Below, piece after piece: positions 25,047 to 33,147 of a stretch of 34,212 bases of DNA. How positions within the stretch are numbered: position 1 is the stretch's first letter; every line of letters starts with the position of its first letter. Source of the stretch: Methanobrevibacter sp. (GTDB lineage Archaea; Methanobacteriota; Methanobacteria; Methanobacteriales; Methanobacteriaceae); NCBI RefSeq assembly GCF_030539875.1, contig NZ_JAUNXI010000021.1, positions 1-34,212 of the forward strand, given 5' to 3'. The notes under the pieces are model-generated. The model had not been told where the DNA came from. It worked only from the letters and a program-made list of their open reading frames with translations, and ran no database searches. The position numbers were made by a program, and so were the translations under genes.

Positions 25047-26045
25047 ATGTTTTCAAATGTCATCACAAATTCGGTCTTTGCAGTTATTCTCACAGTAATT
25101 GTTTGTTTTTTAATTTCAACATTACTTCCTGGAATCGAAAGGAAATATATTCATGCTAGAATTCAACAGAGGATTGGACCTCTTGTAATTGCTCCCGGAA
25201 TCATGGCTCCAATTAAATTCATGTTTAAAGAGAATATTGAAGTTTCATCTCCTGTTCCAAGATTATATAAAATATTGCCAATTTTATGTTTTATTGTGGT
25301 TTTATGTATTCTCGTTGCATTAACTCCGCAGGCTTATATGATTCCTGCACTTTCAAGTTTGGTTGCTGTTGTCGGATTCTTAAAAGTAGAAGAAATATGT
25401 TATGTGCTAATGGGAGCTTTATCCAAATCTGTCATGTCAGTTAAAATGCCTTTTCCTGACCGTGTAAAAGGGGCAGCTCATAGAAAAGCGCCATTGTCTT
25501 TCATTGAAGATATAAGTGCAAAAAGGTCTTTAAGAATGATTACTTATGGGTCTTTCCCATTATACTTAGCACTATTTGCACCTGTAACTGCCGCTGGAAG
25601 CATATTCTTAAAAGATATTGTAACATTCCAACAGATACACGGTCCATTTTTATTCACAGTAGCTGGTGGAATTGCGGCTATTGTATTTTTCATCGGTTAT
25701 ATGATTATTTTAAATGAGTATCCATTTTCAATTATTAAAGCTAAATCCGATGTTATTGAAGGGCCGTACATGGAATATGCTGCTAAATACAGGGCAATCG
25801 TTTTCATAACACGAGGATTTTTCATGTTTGTACTTGGAGCATTATTTTCAGTACTATTTATTGGAATTCCGCCAAACATATTTTCAGTTGGAATTCTTGT
25901 TAATATAATAGTTGCTTTAATATTCGTATTCCTGATGGGAATATTCTCAGCATTCTCTCCGGTATTTACAAACAAACAATTGTTGCCTGTAATTTTGGGA
26001 ACTTCTTTACTTGGAATATTGGCGATTGTACTGGGGTTATTATAG
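25047..26045 (+). CDS. ehbO: Energy-converting hydrogenase B subunit O (NuoH-like)
   Basis: This 332-residue membrane protein has about eight hydrophobic helices and belongs to the NuoH/HyfC family, which anchors the hydrogenase module to the membrane arm. Visible family features are the N-terminal helix followed by ERKYIHARIQQRIGP (about 31-45) and the FSIIKAKSDVIEGPYMEYA segment (about 227-245), whose acidic residues are conserved near the coupling site. It starts three bases after ehbN. Confidence 0.93.
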   Translation: MFSNVITNSVFAVILTVIVCFLISTLLPGIERKYIHARIQQRIGPLVIAPGIMAPIKFMFKENIEVSSPVPRLYKILPILCFIVVLCILVALTPQAYMIPALSSLVAVVGFLKVEEICYVLMGALSKSVMSVKMPFPDRVKGAAHRKAPLSFIEDISAKRSLRMITYGSFPLYLALFAPVTAAGSIFLKDIVTFQQIHGPFLFTVAGGIAAIVFFIGYMIILNEYPFSIIKAKSDVIEGPYMEYAAKYRAIVFITRGFFMFVLGALFSVLFIGIPPNIFSVGILVNIIVALIFVFLMGIFSAFSPVFTNKQLLPVILGTSLLGILAIVLGLL

Positions 26046-26057
26046 GGGGAATTATTT

Positions 26058-26321
26058 ATGAAATTTGTTATGAGGCCATATCATATAATAAATCTTGGAG
26101 GATACATTGTTGAATGGGATTTCCCTTATAGGGATCTTATCATTATTAATAAAACACCTAATCCAATTAAAATCGAAATACCGGTTTTTTATGAGGAATG
26201 GATTCAGGAACATAAAGATTTGGGACTTGATGTTATTCCTGTCAGGAAAGAGGATAATTTCTTAAGCATGTGGAAAAGGGCACACGCAGAATTAGATAAA
26301 ATAAGGCCAAAAAATGAATGA
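26058..26321 (+). CDS. ehbP: Energy-converting hydrogenase B subunit P
   Basis: This 87-residue, mostly soluble protein has no domain I recognise. It is identified as EhbP by its place between ehbO and ehbQ and by its size. It is rich in aromatic and charged residues ([24 protein letters not shown]) with no cysteines and no membrane helix. It overlaps the ehbQ start by eight bases. A GGGGGAATT ribosome binding region precedes the ATG. Confidence 0.8.
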   Translation: MKFVMRPYHIINLGGYIVEWDFPYRDLIIINKTPNPIKIEIPVFYEEWIQEHKDLGLDVIPVRKEDNFLSMWKRAHAELDKIRPKNE

Positions 26322-26973
26322 TTATACATTAACTATTAAAGCCGATGAAAAAAAAGGTGTATTGGACGATATAACTGATGTTATTACAGAGTATGGTGCT
26401 AATATTAGTTATGTTCATCTTTTTGTTGAAAAAAACAACATGGGTTCCATTAACCTTGAATTGGAACATGTTGAGGATATTGATGAGTTGATTAAAGACT
26501 TAAAGAATATTGAGGAAATTAAATCGGTTGAATTGCATGGTTCACAGTTGGATATTTATGGCAAACGTATAATTATCATAGGTGGCGGAGCGCAGGTATC
26601 TCAAGTAGCTATGGGTGCAATTACTGAAGCCGATAGGCATAATATACGTGGAGAACGTATCAGTATTGATACCATTCCCTTGGTTGGTGAAAAATCTTTG
26701 GCTGAAGCTATTGAGGCTACTTCTAGGCTTCCTCGCGTTAGCGCCCTGGTTCTGGCAGGTTCACTTATGGGCGGTGAAATCACTAAAGCTGTAAAAAAAG
26801 TTAAAGAAAATAGTAACTTGATTGTAATTTCACTTAATATGCCTGGTAGTGTTACTGAATATTCTGATTTAATTATCACAGATCCAATTCAGGCGGGTGT
26901 TTTGGCTGTAATGTCCATTGCAGATACTGCAGTTTTTGATATTAATCGTTTAGGTGACAATATTCGTTACTAA
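26314..26973 (+). CDS. ehbQ: EhbQ, ACT-domain protein ending the ehb operon
   Basis: This 219-residue soluble protein ends the operon. The N-terminal ACT domain (about 3-75: [31 protein letters not shown]) usually binds a small ligand. The rest is a Rossmann-like domain with the glycine-rich strand [18 protein letters not shown] (about 86-103), a segment [19 protein letters not shown] and the close [17 protein letters not shown]. It has no metal or iron-sulfur motif, so it is more likely a regulator or assembly protein than an electron carrier. It overlaps ehbP by eight bases and is followed by a strong terminator. Confidence 0.85.
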   Translation: MNDYTLTIKADEKKGVLDDITDVITEYGANISYVHLFVEKNNMGSINLELEHVEDIDELIKDLKNIEEIKSVELHGSQLDIYGKRIIIIGGGAQVSQVAMGAITEADRHNIRGERISIDTIPLVGEKSLAEAIEATSRLPRVSALVLAGSLMGGEITKAVKKVKENSNLIVISLNMPGSVTEYSDLIITDPIQAGVLAVMSIADTAVFDINRLGDNIRY

Positions 26974-26974
26974 T

Positions 26975-27013
26975 CTAAATAATGCGATTGCCTTATTTAG
27001 AACTTATTTTTTT
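26975..27013 (+). terminator. Terminator after ehb operon
   Basis: The perfect eight-base-pair stem CTAAATAA/TTATTTAG (26975-26982 with 26993-27000) has a ten-base loop and is followed by a T7 run (27007-27013). It lies between the convergent ehbQ and Cas4-like genes, and the T-run is also part of the lysine codons at the end of the latter. Confidence 0.7.
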
Positions 27014-27798
27014 AAGCATGTATTTTCATATTCGCATCTTTCACATTTTTTCGGATTTTTTTTAACATTTGGAAGTTTTTTATTCTCAGCTATTTCTTTT
27101 ACTTCCCGAATTATGCTAAATAACGATTTTCTAAGGTTGATGTCCATTACTACGGGCCGTCTATCTCCAATTTTTTGATAATCAATAAATCCCACAAAGA
27201 TTTCAGTGTCAAACTCTTCCTCAATTAGTATTGCATGGGCTACAAGCTCTATTGCATCCTGACTCCACACGCCTTTTAGGGGAGGATTGGAACTTTTTAT
27301 ACTTATCGGATAATATTTCCCGTCTATAATTTCTATTTTATCGCAAAGACTAATTAAATCAAGTTGGGTGTCTTTAATCAGGTATGAATGAATGCTGTTT
27401 GGAAAAAACATTTCAGCAATGTCAAATCCGTCTTTATTTAAAATTTCCATTGCTTTTTTGGATTTGATGCTTAATGTTTTAATATTAAAATAGATTTCAT
27501 CGTTTATTTCATCGGTTTGTTCTTGAGTAATGTTTAAATTGCTGGTTGGCATTGTTTTTGTTGAATTTTCAATATATTCGTAGATGTTTTGAGATAAAAC
27601 GTTTTCAATTTCGTCTAAATTCATTGTTTTTTTTATTTTACGCATATTCTTTTGTATCATGTCCTGTATGTCTCTTTTTAAATTTTTAATTTCCATATGT
27701 GTGCTGTATTCAATATTTTCATCACCATTTAGATGGGTTTTTAGATATAACTTCATGGGGCAATACATATGCATTTTTATTGAAGATACATTTATCAT
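27004..27798 (-). CDS. Cas4-like (DUF83) iron-sulfur protein, RecB-type fold
   Basis: This 264-residue protein has the Cas4/DUF83 plan. C13 lies in an N-terminal SSIKMHMYCP motif, and three further cysteines C252, C255 and C261 sit at the C-terminus, together fitting a [4Fe-4S] site. A helical region of about 120 residues separates C13 from the RecB-like core. The core keeps D153 (SLCDKIEI) and K168. The glutamate expected two residues before K168 is S166 (PISIK in place of PVEIK), and the QxxxY motif reads E184-x-x-x-H188. Nuclease activity is therefore doubtful. No CRISPR array or other cas gene is in the window. It is convergent with ehbQ. Confidence 0.75.
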   Translation of the reverse strand: MINVSSIKMHMYCPMKLYLKTHLNGDENIEYSTHMEIKNLKRDIQDMIQKNMRKIKKTMNLDEIENVLSQNIYEYIENSTKTMPTSNLNITQEQTDEINDEIYFNIKTLSIKSKKAMEILNKDGFDIAEMFFPNSIHSYLIKDTQLDLISLCDKIEIIDGKYYPISIKSSNPPLKGVWSQDAIELVAHAILIEEEFDTEIFVGFIDYQKIGDRRPVVMDINLRKSLFSIIREVKEIAENKKLPNVKKNPKKCERCEYENTCLKK

Positions 27799-28259
27799 AT
27801 TTTAACCTCTTAATTTCAGTATTATTAATTAGAAATTGTTAATATAAATAATTAGAGGTTTTAAATTCTTTAAATTTGATAAAATAATGTAAATATTATT
27901 TATCGACTTTATTATTTTGATTTTAGGTTGTTTTTATATATTTGAATTAAAATTTATTTTTCATTATTTTATTAAACGGTGCTTTAATTCTAAGATTGAA
28001 CAAGTTTCTCAATAGAACTTTAAATGACCTAACAATTTTCAATTGAAAATTTTTTATAGTATTCATGTTTTATGGAAATTATTTATAAATTAAAATTAAA
28101 TTTTTAGATATTAATTAAAAATTTTTAAATATAATGGATAATATATAATTTACTACCAAGAATTCATTATTGGATATGTGTAAAATTCATTAAGAAATTT
28201 ATAAAAATACGCTTGATTGTATTCAATAAGGAGATCATAAAAGAAGTTAAGGAAGTGTT
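27799..28259. other. 461-base AT-rich spacer
   Basis: No credible gene was seen. The spacer holds a perfect 18-base palindrome (28034-28051, AATTTTCAA and its complement) and many A/T runs. It also contains a TATA-like TTTATAAA (28198-28205), 62 bases before the dehydrogenase start. Two purine-rich ribosome-binding-like sites, AAGGAG near 28228 and AAGGAA near 28249, lie close to that start. The low complexity makes small features hard to judge. Confidence 0.5.
28198..28205 (+). promoter_or_regulatory. Candidate TATA box for the dehydrogenase gene
   Basis: TTTATAAA in the context GAAATTTATAAAAATAC predicts transcription from about 28225-28230 and a leader of about 30 bases with AAGGAA just before the start codon. 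Positional inference. Confidence 0.45.
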
Positions 28260-29006
28260 ATGATGGGAAAACTTGATGGTAAAGTAGCGATTGTCACTGG
28301 TTCAACTTCTGGTATGGGTCGTGATTCTGCTAAACTCTTTGCTGCAGAAGGTGCAAAAGTTGTAGTAACTGGAAGAAATGAAGAAAGAGCAAAAGCTGTT
28401 GTGGATGATATCAAATCTGAAGGTAATGAAGCAATTTATGTTATTGCTGATATGGGTAATGTTGATGACATCAAAAAGATTTTTGATACGACTATTGAAG
28501 AATATGGTACTGTAGATATTTTATTTAACAATGCAGGTATATTAAGTACCACTCCCCTTTTAGAAATGACAAAAGAAGAATGGGATGAAGTATTTGATGT
28601 AGATGTGTATGCTGCGTTATATTTAACCCAACTTGTCGCCCCTATAATGAAAGAAAAAGGAAAAGGCAGTATTATTAACACTTGTTCAATAGCATCTTTT
28701 GCCGGCCACTTTGGTTTTGTCGGTTATATTAGTTCCAAACACGCTATTGCAGGACTTACAAAATCAATAGCTTTTGAACTGGGTCCTGAAATAAGATGTA
28801 ATGGTATTGCGCCAGGTGCTATCCACACTGCCATGGTGGACGGTATTGGTGGAGTAGATGCATTGCAAATGATGATTCAGGCGTCTCCGGTTAAACGTGT
28901 TGGTCAGGGAGAAGATATTGCTGCTCTTGCATTATTCCTTGCTTCTGATGAGTCCGAATTTGTTGACGGTCAAATCATCAGATGTGATGGTGGATTGGAG
29001 TGTTAA
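28260..29006 (+). CDS. Short-chain dehydrogenase/reductase (FabG-like)
   Basis: This 248-residue classical SDR has cofactor motif T13-G-S-T-S-G-M-G20, NNAG (90-93), catalytic S143, Y156 and K160 (YISSK), and the PGAIHT segment. G38-R39 after the second strand favours NADP(H). The asparagine of the usual catalytic tetrad (about position 115) is aspartate, in VFDVDVYAALY. The substrate is unknown. Archaea do not make bacterial-type fatty acids, so a FabG role is unlikely. ATG at 28260 and 28263 are both possible starts. It stands alone with a good ribosome binding site and long AT-rich flanks. Its sequence looks bacterial-like, which could point to transfer, but I cannot test that here. Confidence 0.88.
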   Translation: MMGKLDGKVAIVTGSTSGMGRDSAKLFAAEGAKVVVTGRNEERAKAVVDDIKSEGNEAIYVIADMGNVDDIKKIFDTTIEEYGTVDILFNNAGILSTTPLLEMTKEEWDEVFDVDVYAALYLTQLVAPIMKEKGKGSIINTCSIASFAGHFGFVGYISSKHAIAGLTKSIAFELGPEIRCNGIAPGAIHTAMVDGIGGVDALQMMIQASPVKRVGQGEDIAALALFLASDESEFVDGQIIRCDGGLEC

Positions 29007-29091
29007 ATCTTTAGTTTTGTAGTCGGATATTAATTTAATCCACTACCTCTTCTTTTTTTTGATTATAAAGTTAAAATCATGGATTTTTTTT

Positions 29092-29129
29092 AAAAAAAAG
29101 TAAAATAACTAACTGATTGTTAGTTATTT
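29092..29129 (-). terminator. Strong hairpin terminator after the NSS transporter gene
   Basis: The perfect 11-base-pair stem AAATAACTAAC/GTTAGTTATTT (29103-29113 with 29119-29129) has a five-base loop and lies just past the transporter stop codon. On the minus strand a U8 tract (29092-29099) follows within three bases. The hairpin may also serve the convergent dehydrogenase gene. Confidence 0.75.
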
Positions 29130-29133
29130 AAAT

Positions 29134-30615
29134 TTATTCTGTGTTATAATACTCTTCGTTAGCTGCAGGCAATTTTGATAGGATAACTGGAACAATAATT
29201 ACTATTGCGGTTAATAGCAGCATTATTGCCACACTTAAAGTATCTGCAGTTGTAAGAGTTGAATAGACTCCTTGAATCCAAAAGACAAATATGCATATCG
29301 GCAAAATGTATTTGATAACTGCTTTCCAGGTTTTGCCTACTTTGATTTTTGAATTTTTGTTTAATGTTTCTATTAAATCGTCAAATTTATAAATCCATCC
29401 AAAGATTATGCATTCAAGAAGTATTCCGAATAGTAATGCAAAATTGTTTAGGTATGCATCGAATATTCCTAAAATTGTACTTCCAATTCCAGTTGTAAAT
29501 ATTGTTGAGATTAAAAATCCGATAACACAAACCATTATTGTTGTTTTTTTACGATTAATATCGAATTTTTCTGAAATTGAATAGCTGACTACTTCGAGAA
29601 GCGCAATAAGGGAAGTAATTCCTGCAAATAAAATACATATAAAGAATAGTGGTCCTATAATATGTCCTATTCCTCCCATTGTATTGAATACTTGTGGGAA
29701 AACTACAAATGCAAGCCCGGTTCCTTCAGTTACAAGTTCATTAAATGGAATTCCACTTGTTAATGCCATAAATCCTAAAATGGAAAATATTCCAATTGAA
29801 TTAAATACTTCAAAAGCGGAATTTGAAAATGCTACTGTTACTGCACTGTCAACCAAATTTGTTTTATCCGGTAAATAACTTGCGTAGGTCATTGCAATTG
29901 CCATGCCTAAGCTGAGAGAAAATATAATCTGTCCAAATGCTGCCAGCCAAACGTTTAAATTAGTTAATGCATTCCAATCCGGTGCAAAAATCTGTGAATA
30001 TCCAATTGACGCACCAGGTAATGTTAAGGAAAACGCAACAATACCAATTACAATTAAACATAGTAAAGGTAATAAAATCTTATTTACTCTTCCAATTCCG
30101 TCATTTAAATCTCTTTTAATAATTAACCATGCTACAACCCAAATAGCAAATACTGATGCAAGCACCATCGGAACGAAATGAAATATTCCTGATAGTGAAT
30201 CTGTCGCCTGTAAAACATTGGAACTAAAGAATAAATCCGGATTTGCTCCCCATGCTTTTGTAAAACTTAAAATTATATAAATTAAATCCCATCCTACAAC
30301 ACAAACATAATATGTTGCTATTAAAAATACTACTAATACTATAAACCAGGCTACTGGTTCTAATTTTTTACTGATTGTGAATAGTATTCTTGCTATTGAT
30401 TTTTTAAATTTATATCCGACTGCATATTCTACCAGAACAAAAGATATTCCAAGTAAGAATAGGGAGACGATATAAGGGATCATGAATGACCCTCCACCGT
30501 TGGAGTACAGTACATTTGGGAAACGCCAAATATTTCCAAGTCCAACAGCCGAACCAATCATTGCCATCATGAATGCAAAATTACTATTCCATTCTGATTT
30601 TTTTGCCTCACTCAT
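29134..30615 (-). CDS. Neurotransmitter:sodium symporter (SNF) family transporter
   Basis: This 493-residue membrane protein has about 11-12 hydrophobic helices. Helix 1 holds the NSS signature G21-SAVGLGNIWRFP-33 with the unwound segment that binds sodium and substrate. A conserved glycine-rich NGGGSF follows (about 39-44). Other matching parts are the FSLSLGMAIAMTYASYL segment and VAFSNSAFEVFNSIGIF. Prokaryotic relatives (LeuT, MhsT, TnaT) take up amino acids with sodium; the substrate here is not predictable. Length is normal. The first start is a good match in position to known proteins. It is convergent with the dehydrogenase gene, with a strong terminator between. Confidence 0.92.
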   Translation of the reverse strand: MSEAKKSEWNSNFAFMMAMIGSAVGLGNIWRFPNVLYSNGGGSFMIPYIVSLFLLGISFVLVEYAVGYKFKKSIARILFTISKKLEPVAWFIVLVVFLIATYYVCVVGWDLIYIILSFTKAWGANPDLFFSSNVLQATDSLSGIFHFVPMVLASVFAIWVVAWLIIKRDLNDGIGRVNKILLPLLCLIVIGIVAFSLTLPGASIGYSQIFAPDWNALTNLNVWLAAFGQIIFSLSLGMAIAMTYASYLPDKTNLVDSAVTVAFSNSAFEVFNSIGIFSILGFMALTSGIPFNELVTEGTGLAFVVFPQVFNTMGGIGHIIGPLFFICILFAGITSLIALLEVVSYSISEKFDINRKKTTIMVCVIGFLISTIFTTGIGSTILGIFDAYLNNFALLFGILLECIIFGWIYKFDDLIETLNKNSKIKVGKTWKAVIKYILPICIFVFWIQGVYSTLTTADTLSVAIMLLLTAIVIIVPVILSKLPAANEEYYNTE

Positions 30616-30832
30616 TTTATCACATTAAAAATAAATACAACATTCTTTATTTTAGTATCTTGAAGTTTATAAACTATTCTATTAATTTTTCCTTATTTAG
30701 TTAAATTTAATTAAAAAAAGTTGAATGTTCATTTAAATAATGGTTTTTGATTAAATATTATTCAATTTATAGGAACTGTTGAACAATAATGGGCGATGTA
30801 ACAATTTTTTTTCAAGTATTGTTGTTTTGTTT

Positions 30833-30863
30833 AAAAAAAACAGGGGTGAGAGTTAAACTCTCA
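30833..30863 (-). terminator. Hairpin terminator after the nucleotidyltransferase gene
   Basis: The seven-base-pair stem TGAGAGT/ACTCTCA (30847-30853 with 30857-30863, loop TAA) lies directly after the stop codon of the minus-strand gene. A U8 tract follows (30833-30840 read on the minus strand). Confidence 0.65.
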
Positions 30864-30864
30864 A

Positions 30865-31938
30865 TTATATTGGACTTTCTTTAAGTTTTAAGTATTCATC
30901 AATTGCTTCACGGGTAGTTCCAACAACCAATCTGTAGTAATCTTCTTTTCCCTGTGAAATTACTTTTTCTACTTTGCCTTTGACTATTACGTGCTCTCCA
31001 TCAATAACCTCTCCGGCGTAGGTATGTGTAAATGAAACAATCTCTACAATCGGGGCTTCAACACCTTCAATTATCTTTAAATTCTCAATCGTATAGCTTG
31101 AAGGATTGTCAAATGCGCCAAGGGCACTTACAATATCGCATTCAACTTTGGCAATTCCTTGAGGTTCATAAACTGAATCTCCCCATGAACCTTCAATTTC
31201 ACCGTAATCTTTTGTAGCCAAAATGTCAAATAAAGTTCCGTCAATTGTTCCTCTATTTGCTTTTCTATTTTCATACCATCTAAATTCTTCTTTAGTTAAA
31301 CTTGCATCGCTCATTCTTTTATTGTATACAAAATCCCAGTAATCATCAGTAATGCCCATAACGGTAATGTGTTTGTCAACTTCTTTTATGTAAACTTCCT
31401 TGCCTCTGTGTTCTTTAAAAGTAGCTATTGCCCTTCTGTGATTGTCAAGACCATATACAACAAAGTCCAAATCTGAAACATCGTCTTTTTGAAGTCCCGG
31501 CAAAATCGAACCTGAAATTCCCAAATGATCATATGGAATATCTGCCATGAAATGGAAAAAGTCAGCAACATCCATTAATTTTTCAATCAGTTCGGGGTTT
31601 TTAACTTTTCCACCACTTTCAAAAGTTTTTTTAAGTCCTAAAAGTCTGTTTTCAGGTTTTATAATCCTTTCAATTTTATCTGTTGGCACTCCTGTCATTT
31701 CAACATTTGTAACATCACAGAAGTATAAATAATCAGGATGATTTTCTCTTAAATAATCGTAAGCTTCCTTAGATCCAACTTTTCTGTATCTTTTTCCATC
31801 TTTTTGCCTGTCTCCTTCAGGGTCAGGTATATATCTTAAAAATGAAATCACTCTGTTTTCGGGGTGAATATAATTTGTTGATGCAAAATATAAATCGTCA
31901 CTTGTATAAATAAAATCCCTAGTTCTTACCTGTTCCAT
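30865..31938 (-). CDS. Predicted archaeal nucleotidyltransferase
   Basis: This 357-residue soluble protein has a central polymerase-beta-type nucleotidyltransferase motif: G142... S144 in GISGSILPGL followed by S155-D156-L-D158 (VSDLDFVVYG), which supplies the metal-binding aspartates. The N-terminal 140 residues include an acidic/aromatic region (FIYTSDDLYFAS, RYIPDPEGDR). The C-terminal 90 residues look like a beta-rich, OB-like domain (VEIVSFTHTYAGEVIDGEHVIVKGKVEKV). It resembles a conserved archaeal family of predicted nucleotidyltransferases whose substrate is unknown. The start has AAAGGAG upstream. It is divergent from the DUF366 gene and is followed by a hairpin terminator. Confidence 0.75.
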   Translation of the reverse strand: MEQVRTRDFIYTSDDLYFASTNYIHPENRVISFLRYIPDPEGDRQKDGKRYRKVGSKEAYDYLRENHPDYLYFCDVTNVEMTGVPTDKIERIIKPENRLLGLKKTFESGGKVKNPELIEKLMDVADFFHFMADIPYDHLGISGSILPGLQKDDVSDLDFVVYGLDNHRRAIATFKEHRGKEVYIKEVDKHITVMGITDDYWDFVYNKRMSDASLTKEEFRWYENRKANRGTIDGTLFDILATKDYGEIEGSWGDSVYEPQGIAKVECDIVSALGAFDNPSSYTIENLKIIEGVEAPIVEIVSFTHTYAGEVIDGEHVIVKGKVEKVISQGKEDYYRLVVGTTREAIDEYLKLKESPI

Positions 31939-32007
31939 TTTAATTATCTCCTTTGTTAAGTTATTTTATAGAACATCTTTAAATTAATTTTTCATTTAAT
32001 CTTAATA

Positions 32008-32015
32008 TTTATATA
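32008..32015 (+). promoter_or_regulatory. TATA box of the DUF366-queD-queE operon
   Basis: TTTATATA matches the archaeal consensus closely and is centred 27 bases before the ATG at 32039. With usual spacing, transcription would begin at or next to the A of the start codon. No ribosome binding site is present, so the first gene is predicted to be translated from a leaderless mRNA. Confidence 0.65.
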
Positions 32016-32038
32016 AAAATATAATCTTAAATTAGTTC

Positions 32039-32632
32039 ATGTATATTGCTCATAAACATATTGATGAAATATTTGAATATGACGGAAGTCAGATTAATCC
32101 ATCCTGGGCTTTTCAAGAATTTGGAATTTACGGTTCTTCCATAATTACGTGGATTGGTCCGGTTAATATCACTGCGGATAATTTAAAGGATTTTGCAGAT
32201 GTCGGTCTTGAAATAAAATCCAGCAATATGGTTAACTTTATCTGTGAATTTTTCGACCAGCAACCTCCAAATATGCGGATTGCTTATTTAAGGCAAAGGC
32301 TTCTTGTAATGATATTCCGTGAAATTCTAACTGAATATGGAATTAAAACTAAACGGGAAGGAGATGATATTTTTGTTGATGGTGGAAAATTGTCTATTTC
32401 AATAGCCAGTGTTTCTTTAAGCTCTGCAAAAATTCATTTTGCATTTAATTTAGAGGATAAGGGGACTCCGGAGGATGTTGAAGTCTGCGGATTATTTGAT
32501 ATTGAAGATGAAGAGGAAAATCAAATATTTAATGATGATAATTTATTGGATTTAATTAATGAAACTGTTTTGAGATTTACTGATGAGTTAAAAACAATAG
32601 AAAATGATATAAGTAAAACAAAGGTGTTATGA
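32039..32632 (+). CDS. DUF366 family protein, linked to queuosine/archaeosine genes
   Basis: This 197-residue soluble protein matches the archaeal DUF366 family in character: N-terminal [28 protein letters not shown], then a central [25 protein letters not shown] helix region, and an acidic C-terminus ([14 protein letters not shown]). Its function is unknown to me. Being the first gene of a three-gene unit with queD and queE suggests a role in 7-deazaguanine synthesis or its control. Its TGA overlaps the queD ATG (ATGA). The start is probably leaderless. The family call rests on recognition of the N-terminal block and context. Confidence 0.75.
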   Translation: MYIAHKHIDEIFEYDGSQINPSWAFQEFGIYGSSIITWIGPVNITADNLKDFADVGLEIKSSNMVNFICEFFDQQPPNMRIAYLRQRLLVMIFREILTEYGIKTKREGDDIFVDGGKLSISIASVSLSSAKIHFAFNLEDKGTPEDVEVCGLFDIEDEEENQIFNDDNLLDLINETVLRFTDELKTIENDISKTKVL

Positions 32633-33147
32633 TGAAAATTTTAGTAAATGGTATTCAATCAAATTTAAGATTCTCTTCCGCTCATGTAATTCCCGGCCAT
32701 GAATCCTGCGGTTTTATTCATGGTCACTCTTACTTTGTGGATGTGGAAATTGAAGGGGAAAGAGCAGGTGATTTTGAATTTGTTGTAGATTTTAAAGATG
32801 TAAAAGGTTATACTAAAGCAGTTTGCAACGAACTTGATCACAGATTATTAATTCCTGTTTATAATAATTTAATTGATTTTAAGGACTTTGATAAGGAAAA
32901 TGACTCCATTTCAGATTTAAAAGAAAATAATTCAATCCATTTCAAAATTGATGGAAAGGGATATTCAATTCCTTGTGTGGATTGTGTATTATTGCCGCTT
33001 CCATACACTTCTGCTGAAGAACTGTCAAAATATTTTGCTGAAAATTTAGCAGAAAAATTATCAAAAACTTATGACAACTTGAAATATGTGGCTGTTTGTG
33101 TTAATGAAGGCATTGGTCAAGGTGCTGAATATAGGAAAGATTTATAA
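32629..33147 (+). CDS. queD: 6-carboxy-5,6,7,8-tetrahydropterin synthase
   Basis: QueD turns dihydroneopterin triphosphate into 6-carboxytetrahydropterin, the second step of preQ0 synthesis, which in archaea leads to archaeosine in tRNA. The 172-residue protein keeps the zinc ligands H19, H31 and H33 and the catalytic cysteine in the C27-x-x-x-H31-G-H33 motif. The later conserved DHR segment (NELDHRLL) and the C-terminal CVNEG with active-site glutamate are present. It is longer than E. coli QueD (about 120 residues) because of an insertion with [23 protein letters not shown] at about 80-105. Two adjacent ATG codons are possible starts. It shares bases with genes on both sides. Confidence 0.92.
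   Translation: MMKILVNGIQSNLRFSSAHVIPGHESCGFIHGHSYFVDVEIEGERAGDFEFVVDFKDVKGYTKAVCNELDHRLLIPVYNNLIDFKDFDKENDSISDLKENNSIHFKIDGKGYSIPCVDCVLLPLPYTSAEELSKYFAENLAEKLSKTYDNLKYVAVCVNEGIGQGAEYRKDL

Noticed and set aside
27799-28259. CRISPR array near the Cas4-like gene
   Set aside because: No regularly spaced direct repeats were seen in this spacer or elsewhere in the window.
28260-30615. Genomic island or integrated element around the SDR and NSS genes
   Set aside because: No integrase, attachment repeats or tRNA fragment flank the region; only the long spacers hint at it.
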